Shown one piece after another: positions 6,384-12,901 of a stretch of DNA of 12,901 nt; positions within the stretch are counted from its first letter, which is position 1, and each line of letters opens with the position of its first letter. Made by a program: the position numbers and the translations under genes. This DNA is from JAZRWQ01 sp045599805 (lineage in GTDB: Bacteria; Bacillota; Clostridia; Oscillospirales; UMGS1783): positions 1 through 12,901 of the forward strand of contig JAZRWQ010000091.1 in the NCBI GenBank assembly GCA_045599805.1, in the 5' to 3' direction. The notes beneath the pieces were generated by a model that worked only from the letters and a program-made list of their open reading frames with translations, did no database searches and was not told where the DNA came from.

Positions 6384-7979
6384 ATGAATAAGCGAATCAA
6401 AGTAATATCTTTAACCGTGGCATTCGTTATGCTTTTGCTTTGTGCGAATACTTACAGAATATGTATGGATACAAGCGTAACCGCATCCCGAATAAGCAAT
6501 GAACGCCTTGAAAGAATAGTTCTGGCAAATCATCGCGGTTGTATATACGACAGAAATATGCAGCCTTTGGCAGGCAAAAACATTGTCTCCGGTGTCCTTG
6601 TGGATCCTTTGCTTCTGAAAAAATCCGATATTGCCCTTTTGGAGGCAAACGCAAATTCTCTGTCAAGTGAAAAGCTGAAAAAACTCATATATGCAAGCGA
6701 GCCGTTTTACTGCGGAGTCAATGAGCCTTTAAACGGCGACGCATTCTTGAATTTAAGCAATAATGTTCGTTATCTTAATCCCGTTGCTCAGAATCTTATC
6801 GGCTATGTCGATGAAAACGGCGGTGTGTGCGGCATTGAAAGGGCGTATGATGAGCAGTTAAAATCCGATGAATCATATTCGGTTGTATATCGGCCCGATG
6901 CTTTGGGACATTTACTCGACGGTCTTGGCTTTGGAATAGAAGGCAGTCTCATGGGTATCGATAAAGGCGTTGTTCTTACGCTTGATAAAGAAATACAAAA
7001 TATATGTGAGGCTGTTGCGGATGAAATGTTTGAGCGTGGTGCTGTCATAATAACTGAAACTTCAAGCGGTGAAATCGTGGGCTGCATCAGCCGTCCGACA
7101 TATAATCCGTCAAATGTAGCCGATTATCTCAGCATTGACGGTGCGCTGATGAACAAAACGCTGAATGAATTTTCGTGCGGTTCTGCCTTCAAAATTGTGG
7201 TAACTGCCGCTGCCCTCGAAAATTCGGATGAAGTAAATTTCAGTTATACATGCACAGGAAAATATGATACCGGATACGAGCAGATCGGGTGTGGAGGAGT
7301 GCATGGAAACGAAAATCTTTCGGAAGCGTTTTCTGTAAGCTGCAACACATATTTCTGCAATCTCGCAAAACAGCTCGGTGTAAAAAAAGTGCGTAGTATG
7401 GCGCTCAAAATGGGATTCGGGAAATGTGCCGATATAGGCGGAATAATAAGTGAGCCGGGAATTCTGCCTTCACTTGAAGTATTGAGCAGTCCTGTTGCAT
7501 TCGCAAATTTCTCAATAGGGCAGGGCGATATTTTGGTTACGCCCATTCAAATAAATGCCATGACAAATACGATAGCAAACGGCGGAGTTTATATTCCGCT
7601 GAGAGTAGTTAAGGGTACATCGGATGATGGCAGAAAAATAACCGAAAACGAATACGGAAATTCCCGCCGCATAATATCCGAAGATACCGCAAAGGAAATA
7701 CAAAAGCTTATGGAATATACGACTGAGAAGGGTACCGGCATACTTGCGATGCCGTATATGTACGGCGCAGGCACAAAAACATCTACTGCCGAAACCGGCA
7801 TATACGAAAACGGCAAAGAGATATATCATACGTGGGTGACCGGATTCGTTCCGTCAGCAAAGCCTCAGTATACAATAACGGTGCTTGTAGAAGGGGGTGA
7901 ATCGGGGTATTCTGATGCATCTCCCGTAATGAAAGCCATCGCTGATAAAATGATTGATGCCGGTATTTATACTTTATAA
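6384..7979 (+). CDS. Class B penicillin-binding protein (peptidoglycan transpeptidase)
   Basis: The 531-residue protein has one N-terminal helix (about 8-22), a PBP dimer-type segment with HRGCIYDRNMQPLA (50-63) and GIERAYDEQL (150-159), and a transpeptidase domain (about 195-530). It would cross-link peptidoglycan outside the membrane. The active-site motifs are SAFK with Ser267/Lys270, SCN (319-321) and KTS (465-467). Two positions differ from the common form: CGSAFK replaces PGSxxK, and KTS replaces KTG. About 13 Cys are scattered over the protein, which is unusual for an exported enzyme. It lacks PASTA repeats and is shorter than SpoVD or classical PBP2. The ATG follows GAGGTG (6373-6378) at 5 bases, after a terminator, so it has its own transcript. 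The 3' end overlaps convergent sigK by 6 bases. A sporulation or division role is possible but not shown. Confidence 0.88.
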   Translation: MNKRIKVISLTVAFVMLLLCANTYRICMDTSVTASRISNERLERIVLANHRGCIYDRNMQPLAGKNIVSGVLVDPLLLKKSDIALLEANANSLSSEKLKKLIYASEPFYCGVNEPLNGDAFLNLSNNVRYLNPVAQNLIGYVDENGGVCGIERAYDEQLKSDESYSVVYRPDALGHLLDGLGFGIEGSLMGIDKGVVLTLDKEIQNICEAVADEMFERGAVIITETSSGEIVGCISRPTYNPSNVADYLSIDGALMNKTLNEFSCGSAFKIVVTAAALENSDEVNFSYTCTGKYDTGYEQIGCGGVHGNENLSEAFSVSCNTYFCNLAKQLGVKKVRSMALKMGFGKCADIGGIISEPGILPSLEVLSSPVAFANFSIGQGDILVTPIQINAMTNTIANGGVYIPLRVVKGTSDDGRKITENEYGNSRRIISEDTAKEIQKLMEYTTEKGTGILAMPYMYGAGTKTSTAETGIYENGKEIYHTWVTGFVPSAKPQYTITVLVEGGESGYSDASPVMKAIADKMIDAGIYTL

Positions 7980-8648
7980 TCCCTCTTTAAGCTTTTCTAT
8001 GGCTTTTTTTTCGATGCGGGAAACGTAAGAGCGTGATATTTTCAAAATATCAGCCGTTTCCTGCTGGCTTTTCGGCGGCTTATCGTTAAGACCGTAACGA
8101 AATATGATAATATTTCGTTCTCTTTCGGTAAGCCGTTCTTTTATTAGCTTTTCAATTTTCCGTATTTTAATCTTTTTATCCACCTCGTCGGTAACTGTGT
8201 CATCTGTCGATATTATGTCTATAAGCGTCAGTTCATTTCCTTCTTTATCCGTATCGAGTACGTCATTTATCGAAACGAGATTTGTGTTCTTTTTCTGTGA
8301 ACGAAAATACATAAGTATTTCATTTTCAATGCATCTTGCGGCGTATGTTGAAAAACGTGTTCCGTTTTTCGTGTTATATGAGTCAACAGCCTTAATAAGG
8401 CCTATTGACCCTATAGACATTATGTCATCGTAATCGTTTTCGTTTATATGGTATTTTTTCATGATGTGTGCTACCAGCCGTAAGTTTCTGCCTATCAACC
8501 TGTCTCGCGCATCTGTATCTCCGTTTCGTATTTTTTCAAGACATTCCGCTTCCTCTTTTTGAGACATCGGCTTTTCATAAATGCTTTGAGTTTTTATATA
8601 CAGCATCATGAATAAGTTTTCAAAAATTCCGTATAAAATTTCAAACAT
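7974..8648 (-). CDS. sigK: RNA polymerase sporulation sigma factor SigK (pro-SigK)
   Basis: The 224-residue sigma-70 family protein directs late mother-cell transcription during sporulation. Region 2 (about 48-116) reads NLRLVAHIMKKYH, then DDIMSIGSIGLIKAVDSYN, then TYAARCIENEILMYFRSQ. This is closest to SigK, SigE being the near alternative; the HIxKKY and DKEGNELTLIDII segments favour SigK. Region 4 with the helix-turn-helix (about 195-220, QQETADILKISRSYVSRIEK) is intact. Residues 1-18 are hydrophobic and match a pro-sequence that would tether the inactive form until cleaved by a SpoIVFB-like protease. The gene is continuous, so no skin-type element interrupts it. The start at 8648 is chosen because GGAGGT (8660-8655) lies 6 bases upstream; the ATG at 8654 touches that site. 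Its TAA is the complement of the last sense codon of the convergent PBP gene. Confidence 0.9.
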   Translation of the reverse strand: MFEILYGIFENLFMMLYIKTQSIYEKPMSQKEEAECLEKIRNGDTDARDRLIGRNLRLVAHIMKKYHINENDYDDIMSIGSIGLIKAVDSYNTKNGTRFSTYAARCIENEILMYFRSQKKNTNLVSINDVLDTDKEGNELTLIDIISTDDTVTDEVDKKIKIRKIEKLIKERLTERERNIIIFRYGLNDKPPKSQQETADILKISRSYVSRIEKKAIEKLKEGL

Positions 8649-8685
8649 ATACATACCTCCGATAAATTATATTATATATTCAGAA

Positions 8686-8713
8686 ATACTATGTAAAAAA
8701 AGGCGAATAGGAC
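8686..8713 (-). promoter_or_regulatory. Possible sporulation promoter for sigK
   Basis: Reading the minus strand, CATAGTAT (8693-8686) matches the CATA-type -10 of SigE and SigK promoters and is identical to that of the Cys-rich small gene. Upstream TCCTATT (8712-8706) is a partial match to a SigE -35, with 14 bases between CTA and the -10. The AC expected for SigK is absent. Initiation near 8679 would give a leader of about 31 bases. In Bacillus sigK is first read by SigE, which fits, but the -35 is weak. Confidence 0.35.
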
Positions 8714-8742
8714 TTGACAGACGGATGATTTTGGTGTATATT
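8714..8742 (+). promoter_or_regulatory. Sigma-A promoter of argG-argH
   Basis: TTGACA (8714-8719) and TATATT (8737-8742) are separated by 17 bases. This is a perfect -35 and a five-of-six -10 at ideal spacing. Initiation is expected near 8749, immediately before a candidate ARG box and 38 bases before the argG start. Confidence 0.85.
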
Positions 8743-8752
8743 TATACGCATC

Positions 8753-8769
8753 AATGAATATTATTCAAT
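8753..8769. promoter_or_regulatory. Candidate ARG box (ArgR/AhrC operator) of argG
   Basis: TGAATA-T-TATTCA (8755-8767) is a perfect inverted repeat of the TGAAT/ATTCA half-sites bound by arginine repressors. The known consensus has four A/T bases between TGAAT and ATTCA, while this site has three, so it is not canonical. Its place at the transcription start of an arginine gene, just downstream of a strong promoter, is what an arginine-responsive repressor site would need. Confidence 0.5.
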
Positions 8770-8786
8770 TCAAAGGAGTTACAACA

Positions 8787-10019
8787 ATGGAAAAAAAGGA
8801 CATCAAAAAAGTAGTACTTGCTTATTCCGGAGGTCTTGATACCTCCATCATTATTCCTTGGCTTAAAGAGAATTACAATAATTGCGAAGTAATCGCAGTA
8901 TCCGGCAACGTAGGACAGGGAACAGAGCTTGACGGCCTTGAAGAAAAAGCAAAAAAGACCGGCGCTTCTAAATTGTACATTGAAGACCTCAACAAGGAAT
9001 TCGTTGAAGATTTCATTTTCCCCACCGTACAGGCAGGTGCCGTATATGAAAAGGATTACCTTCTCGGCACTTCCTTTGCTCGTCCCGTTATCGCAAAGCG
9101 TGTTGTTGAAATAGCAAAGGCAGAAGGTGCCGATGCAATCTGCCACGGCTGCACCGGTAAAGGCAACGACCAGGTGCGTTTCGAGCTTGCCATCAAGGCT
9201 TTTGCTCCTGAAATGACAATCATCGCTCCCTGGCGTGAATGGGATATCAAATCCCGCGAACAGGAAATCGATTATGCCGAAGCGCATAACGTACCTCTTA
9301 AGATAAACAGAGAAACAAACTATTCCAAGGATAAGAACATCTGGCATCTGTCTCATGAAGGTCTTGACCTTGAAGATCCTGCAAATGAACCTCAGTACAA
9401 TAAGCCCGGATTTCTTGAACTCGGCGTTTCTCCCGAAATGGCTCCCGATAAGCCCACCTATGTTACCATTCATTTTGAAAAGGGCGTTCCTACGTCTGTT
9501 GACGGCAAGGAAATGGATGCCGTATCCCTGCTTCTCAAGCTCAATGAGCTCGGCGGGCAGAACGGTATCGGTATTTCCGACCTTGTTGAAAACCGTCTTG
9601 TTGGCATGAAGTCCCGCGGTGTTTACGAAACTCCCGGCGGTGCTATCCTCTACAAGGCTCATTCCGTTCTTGAAACCATCTGCCTTGACAAAGAAACCCA
9701 GCACTATAAAGAAGTTGTTGCCTGCAAGTTTGCAGAACTCGTTTATAACGGCCTTTGGTTTACTCCGCTGCGTGAAGCTCTCTCCGCATTCGTAACATCC
9801 ACTCAGCAGACTGTTACCGGCGATGTTACCTTAAAGCTTTACAAGGGCAATATGATTAATGCCGGCGTTACTTCTCCGTATTCTCTTTATGACCTCGAAA
9901 TCGCAACCTTCGACGAGGATACCGTATATAATCAGGCTGATGCTACCGGTTTTATCAATCTGTTCGGTCTGCCTCTTAAGGTTAAGGCGCAGGTTATGAA
10001 CAAGAGCAAAAATAAGTAA
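8787..10019 (+). CDS. argG: Argininosuccinate synthase
   Basis: ArgG joins citrulline and aspartate with ATP to form argininosuccinate in the cytoplasm. The 410-residue protein has the normal length. The PP-loop AYSGGLDTS is at 12-20, followed by the conserved CHGCTGKGNDQVRFE segment (about 119-133), IAPWREWD, the NIWHLSHEGLDLEDP region and the LVENRLVGMKSRGVYETPG substrate region. The ATG at 8787 follows AAAGGAG (8772-8778) at 8 bases. An in-frame ATG at 8754 lies inside the ARG-box-like repeat with no binding site. Transcription starts from a near-consensus promoter, and the next gene, argH, begins 11 bases after the stop. Codons are biased toward C-ending and AAG forms, consistent with strong expression. 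Long antisense frames across this gene are shadows. Confidence 0.97.
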   Translation: MEKKDIKKVVLAYSGGLDTSIIIPWLKENYNNCEVIAVSGNVGQGTELDGLEEKAKKTGASKLYIEDLNKEFVEDFIFPTVQAGAVYEKDYLLGTSFARPVIAKRVVEIAKAEGADAICHGCTGKGNDQVRFELAIKAFAPEMTIIAPWREWDIKSREQEIDYAEAHNVPLKINRETNYSKDKNIWHLSHEGLDLEDPANEPQYNKPGFLELGVSPEMAPDKPTYVTIHFEKGVPTSVDGKEMDAVSLLLKLNELGGQNGIGISDLVENRLVGMKSRGVYETPGGAILYKAHSVLETICLDKETQHYKEVVACKFAELVYNGLWFTPLREALSAFVTSTQQTVTGDVTLKLYKGNMINAGVTSPYSLYDLEIATFDEDTVYNQADATGFINLFGLPLKVKAQVMNKSKNK

Positions 10020-10030
10020 GGTGCGCTGAT

Positions 10031-11401
10031 ATGGCTAAGATGTGGGCTGGCAGGTCTTCTGCCGACCTGGATAAAAGGGCAGACGATTTTAATTCCTCAA
10101 TACATTTTGATTATCGTATGTTCCGTCAGGATATTGCGGGCTCCATTGCTCATGCCTCAATGCTTGCAAAGCAGGGCATAATATCCGAGTCGGATGCCGA
10201 TGCTATCGGAAAAGGCCTTGAATCAATACTTAATGATATCGAGTCAGGCGTTTTATCAATAGATATGAATGCCGAAGATATCCATATGTTTATAGAGGCC
10301 GAGCTTACAAAGCGTATAGGCGATGCAGGTAAACGTCTGCATACCGCAAGAAGCAGAAATGATCAGGTTGCGCTTGATATCCGTATGTATCTTAAAACAG
10401 AATGCGATGAGATAACGGAGCTTTTAAAAAAGCTTGTTGGTGTTATTACTGATAAAGCGGAAGAGAATAAAGCCGTAATTATGCCCGGTTACACGCATTT
10501 GCAGCGTGCTCAGCCGATAAGCTTCGGACATCATCTTATGGCGTATGCCATGATGTTTCTGCGTGATATCGACCGTATTTCCGATGCAAAAAAGCGTATG
10601 AATATTTCTCCGATAGGAAGCTGCGCTCTTGCGGGTACCACATATGATACCGACAGGGAATACGAAGCATCGCTTTTGGGATTCGACGGTATTGCGCTGA
10701 ATTCCATGGACGGTGTTTCCGACAGGGATTTCTGCGTAGAGCTTATGAGTGCAATAAGCATTATCATGATGCATCTGTCGAGATTTTCCGAGGAAATGAT
10801 TTTATGGACGTCCTGGGAATTCAAATTCATTGAGCTTGATGACAGCTTTTCCACCGGATCAAGCATAATGCCGCAGAAAAAAAACTCCGATATGGCAGAG
10901 CTTGTAAGGGGCAAAACGGGCAGGGTATACGGCGACCTTATCGGTACGCTTACCATGCTTAAAGGATTGCCGCTTGCATACAACAAGGATATGCAGGAGG
11001 ACAAGGAATCTGTATTTGATGCGGTTGATACAGTAAAGGCATGTCTTAATGTCTTTGCACCCATGCTTGAAACGGCTGCCGTGCTTAAAGATAATATGTA
11101 TAAGGCGGCGCAAAACGGATTTATCAATGCTACCGATCTTGCAGATTATCTTACGAAAAAGGGGGTTCCTTTCCGTACCGCATATAAGCTTACGGGTAGT
11201 TTGGTTGCATATTGCATCCAAAACGGAATTAGCCTTACAGATATAGATTTGGCCACATACAAATCCTATAATGAGCTTTTCGAAGAAGATCTGTATGACG
11301 CAATCAGCCTTGAAAATTGCGTAAATAAGCGCATATCCAAGGGCAGCACATGCGTAAAGTCTGTTGAAAAGCAGATAGAGTACGTTCGTAAATCACTTTG
11401 A
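10031..11401 (+). CDS. argH: Argininosuccinate lyase
   Basis: ArgH splits argininosuccinate into arginine and fumarate, completing the pathway with ArgG. The 456-residue protein is the usual size for a fumarase/aspartase superfamily lyase. Visible features are MWAGRSS at the N-terminus, HTARSRNDQVALD (about 104-116), the catalytic-base region MPGYTHLQRAQP and the signature GSSIMPQKKNSD, which carries the mobile catalytic Ser loop. Near the C-terminus the common FRxAH reads FRTAYKLTG, a His-to-Tyr change at a position often His in other ArgH proteins; its effect is unknown. A ribosome binding site TAAGGTG (10017-10023) overlaps the argG stop, 7 bases before the ATG. A strong terminator follows, so argG-argH form a two-gene operon. 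Confidence 0.97.
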   Translation: MAKMWAGRSSADLDKRADDFNSSIHFDYRMFRQDIAGSIAHASMLAKQGIISESDADAIGKGLESILNDIESGVLSIDMNAEDIHMFIEAELTKRIGDAGKRLHTARSRNDQVALDIRMYLKTECDEITELLKKLVGVITDKAEENKAVIMPGYTHLQRAQPISFGHHLMAYAMMFLRDIDRISDAKKRMNISPIGSCALAGTTYDTDREYEASLLGFDGIALNSMDGVSDRDFCVELMSAISIIMMHLSRFSEEMILWTSWEFKFIELDDSFSTGSSIMPQKKNSDMAELVRGKTGRVYGDLIGTLTMLKGLPLAYNKDMQEDKESVFDAVDTVKACLNVFAPMLETAAVLKDNMYKAAQNGFINATDLADYLTKKGVPFRTAYKLTGSLVAYCIQNGISLTDIDLATYKSYNELFEEDLYDAISLENCVNKRISKGSTCVKSVEKQIEYVRKSL

Positions 11402-11410
11402 ATAATTTAA

Positions 11411-11448
11411 CGATAAAGCAGGGGCATTGATGCCCCTGCTTTTTATCG
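11411..11448 (+). terminator. Rho-independent terminator of argG-argH
   Basis: A strong stem, AAGCAGGGGCA paired with TGCCCCTGCTT (11416-11426 with 11431-11441), has a TTGA loop and runs into a T-stretch ending in TTTTAT. The flanking CGATAAA and TTTATCG can extend the pairing. It lies 9 bases after the argH stop. Confidence 0.9.
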
Positions 11449-11450
11449 TA

Positions 11451-11478
11451 TTGACAAAAAAATAAGTTAAGATATAAT
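11451..11478 (+). promoter_or_regulatory. Sigma-A promoter of the CDF transporter gene
   Basis: TTGACA (11451-11456) and TATAAT (11473-11478) are both perfect hexamers with a 16-base spacer. They start directly after the argGH terminator. Initiation near 11485 gives a leader of about 39 bases, too short for a metal riboswitch. Confidence 0.85.
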
Positions 11479-11489
11479 ATATATATTAT
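11474..11489. repeat. AT-only 16-bp palindrome over the -10 region, possible operator
   Basis: ATAATATATATATTAT reads the same on both strands and covers most of the -10 hexamer and the expected start site. Its position would suit a repressor, for instance a metal-responsive one given the transporter downstream. The sequence is pure A/T in an AT-rich leader, so chance is a real alternative. Confidence 0.35.
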
Positions 11490-11523
11490 TAGTTTATAAA
11501 AAAAGTTTTTCGCGGTGGTACTG

Positions 11524-12711
11524 ATGACAAAATTATTGACGCGTATTTTTATAAAAGATTATGAAAATTCGGATGACCTTAATGTAAGAGCAAAATGCGG
11601 GAAACTTGCCGGTGTTGTCGGTATAATATGCAATGCGATATTATTTGCGGCAAAGCTTCTGATTGGCACTCTGTCAGGCAGCGTATCCATTACCGCCGAT
11701 GCGATAAATAACCTGTCCGATGCCTCAAGCTCGCTTGTAACGCTGATTGGTTTTAAGCTGGCATCAAAGCCTGCCGACAAAAAGCATCCGTACGGTTATA
11801 GCAGAATAGAATATTTTTCCGGACTTGCCGTATCGCTGCTTATCCTCGTTATCGGTATAGAGCTTGTGAAATCATCCGTAACTAAGATACTTCATCCCGA
11901 GCCGGTCGAATTCTCGGCTGCTCTCGTTATAGTACTTGTTTTGTCTATATTGGTTAAACTTTGGATGATGTCATTCAATAATAAACTTGGAAGACATATA
12001 AATTCATCCGCACTTACCGCAACCGCCGCAGACAGCAGAAATGACGTTATATCCACCGCTGCCGTTCTTGCAGCATGCATTATCGCAAAGGTGTTCAGTA
12101 TCAATATAGACGGATATATCGGCTTACTTGTGGCGTTGTTTATTTTATGGTCGGGCATCGGTATAGCTAAAGAAACCATAAGTCCGCTTTTGGGTGAATG
12201 TCCCGATGAATCACTTGTCCATTCCATCTCGGAGTATGTAATAGGGGATGACATCGTTATGGGTATACATGATCTCATTATCCACGATTACGGCCCCGGC
12301 AGGCGATTCGCAAGCGCTCATGTTGAGGTTGACAGAAGACTCGATCCGCTGATAGCTCATGAGCATATTGACAATATTGAGCGTGATGTTAAAAGAAAGC
12401 ATAATACCGAACTCGTTTTACATTATGATCCGGTAGTTGTGGATGATGAAGAAGCCAACGGTATAAAAGAATACATCACTGATGTTCTCACGAAAATTGA
12501 TGACAGAATAGCAATACATGATTTTCGCATGGTAAAAGGCGAGGGTCATTCGAATGTTATTTTTGATATGGTATTGCCTTTTGATTTGTGCAAAAAAACA
12601 TCTGAAATCGAAAAAATTCTATGTAAAAATCTCGATAAGCTTCAAAAAAAGTATTATCCGGTTATCACGTACGATGACGGTTCTTTCAATGATGCGCATT
12701 TCAGAAGTTAA
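11524..12711 (+). CDS. Cation diffusion facilitator (CDF) family metal efflux transporter
   Basis: The 395-residue product is a CDF proton/metal antiporter of the cytoplasmic membrane. About six hydrophobic helices lie between residues 27 and 215, with the conserved HPYGYSRIEY (88-97) after helix 2. The metal-site motif is N62xxxD66 (INNLSD) in helix 2 and D170xxxD174 (ADSRND) in helix 5. This differs from the H/D pairs of typical zinc exporters and is seen in clostridial and bacillar CDFs, some of which export manganese; the metal is not certain. After the usual cytoplasmic domain (about 220-310, with HDYGPGRRFASAHVEVD) there is a further about 80 residues resembling a second such domain. 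The ATG at 11524 follows GGTGG (11514-11518) at 5 bases. An in-frame GTG at 11515 overlaps that site. Confidence 0.9.
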   Translation: MTKLLTRIFIKDYENSDDLNVRAKCGKLAGVVGIICNAILFAAKLLIGTLSGSVSITADAINNLSDASSSLVTLIGFKLASKPADKKHPYGYSRIEYFSGLAVSLLILVIGIELVKSSVTKILHPEPVEFSAALVIVLVLSILVKLWMMSFNNKLGRHINSSALTATAADSRNDVISTAAVLAACIIAKVFSINIDGYIGLLVALFILWSGIGIAKETISPLLGECPDESLVHSISEYVIGDDIVMGIHDLIIHDYGPGRRFASAHVEVDRRLDPLIAHEHIDNIERDVKRKHNTELVLHYDPVVVDDEEANGIKEYITDVLTKIDDRIAIHDFRMVKGEGHSNVIFDMVLPFDLCKKTSEIEKILCKNLDKLQKKYYPVITYDDGSFNDAHFRS

Positions 12712-12736
12712 TATAAATAATTAATGGAGGATTGAT

Positions 12737-12901
12737 ATGGACAATACTGCTCTGTTTAAGCTGTCGTACGGTATGTTTCTTTTAACGGCGCGGCAAAACG
12801 GCAAGGATAACGGATGTATCATCAATACTGCGATACAAACCGCATCCGAACCGCTTCGTATCAGCATTTCGGTAATTAAAAAGAACCTTACCTGCGATAT
12901 G
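12737..12901 (+). CDS. Flavin reductase-domain protein, N-terminal part (partial at 3' end)
   Basis: The first 55 codons of a gene cut by the window end are present. The ATG follows GGAGG (12726-12730) at 6 bases and lies 25 bases after the CDF stop, so it may share that transcript. The start MDNTALFKLSYGMFLLTA, then NGCIINTAIQTASEPLRISISV, matches the N-terminus of FMN-binding flavin reductase/flavoredoxin-like domains, with the usual GC.xNT and PLRI.I strands. In clostridia this domain is often followed by a rubredoxin domain and serves oxygen or electron-transfer detoxification. Whether rubredoxin is present here cannot be seen. Confidence 0.8.
   Translation, partial: MDNTALFKLSYGMFLLTARQNGKDNGCIINTAIQTASEPLRISISVIKKNLTCDM

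Noticed and set aside
7983..8010. AAGC and GCTT followed by a T-run just after the PBP stop, as a possible terminator.
   Set aside because: Only a 4-bp stem with a 10-base loop; the T-run is part of the sigK coding sequence (Lys codons on the other strand).
8751..9704. A 317-codon open frame on the minus strand across argG.
   Set aside because: It lies wholly antisense to a certain argG, has no family resemblance and no ribosome binding site, and arises from the codon bias of argG.
10531..11127. A 198-codon minus-strand frame across argH.
   Set aside because: Antisense shadow of argH with no recognisable domain, and its start has no ribosome binding site.
11485..11523. A metal-sensing riboswitch ahead of the CDF gene.
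   Set aside because: The leader from the consensus promoter is only about 39 bases and has no structured GC-rich elements.
1..12901. Defence system, prophage, IS element, CRISPR array, tRNA or rRNA genes.
   Set aside because: No repeats with spacers, transposase, integrase, cloverleaf or rRNA-like segments were found; the space is nearly filled by housekeeping genes.

Overview
The window looks like a chromosomal segment of a spore-forming, low-to-moderate GC Clostridium-type Firmicute. The reasons are an intact gene for the late mother-cell sigma factor SigK with a hydrophobic pro-sequence, strong GGAGG-type ribosome binding sites, consensus sigma-A promoters, and the mltG–trmR–peptidase U32 gene order known from Bacillus (yrrL-yrrM-yrrN/O). 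The exact genus cannot be read from the sequence. No phage, IS element, CRISPR array, tRNA or rRNA is visible. This is a compact housekeeping region, not a mobile island.

Layout. (1) 1-1680, plus strand: the tail of a thymidylate kinase, a DJ-1/PfpI-family protein and a CPBP-type intramembrane protease in one tightly packed operon. (2) 1683-1908, minus strand: a 45-codon gene for a membrane-anchored protein with a Cys-Gly-rich tail. It has its own ribosome binding site, a strong terminator and a SigK-like promoter, so it is probably a sporulation protein. (3) 1936-4857, plus strand: mltG (ends glycan-strand growth), trmR and a trhP-type U32 protein, the last two acting in wobble-uridine (mo5U34) modification of tRNA. 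(4) 4907-6312: an alpha/beta hydrolase and a small two-helix membrane protein with a C-terminal zinc ribbon, closed by a terminator. (5) 6384-7979, plus strand: a class B penicillin-binding protein whose end overlaps by 6 bases with the convergent sigK (7974-8648, minus strand). (6) 8655-8786: a divergent control region holding a near-perfect sigma-A promoter and a candidate ARG box for argG, plus a possible sporulation promoter for sigK. (7) 8787-11448: argG-argH, the last two steps of arginine biosynthesis, closed by a strong terminator. (8) 11451-12901: a perfect-hexamer promoter drives a cation diffusion facilitator, followed by the start of a flavin-reductase-domain gene cut by the window end.

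The genes fall into sporulation and envelope functions (sigK, the Cys-rich small protein, the PBP, MltG), tRNA modification (trmR, trhP), arginine synthesis (argGH) and metal or redox homeostasis (CDF, DJ-1, flavin reductase). I see no clearly new multi-gene system. The items most worth following are the unlisted Cys-rich small gene with a SigK-like promoter, the unusual PBP overlapping sigK, the inverted repeats at the argG and CDF promoters, and the hydrolase plus zinc-ribbon membrane protein pair.
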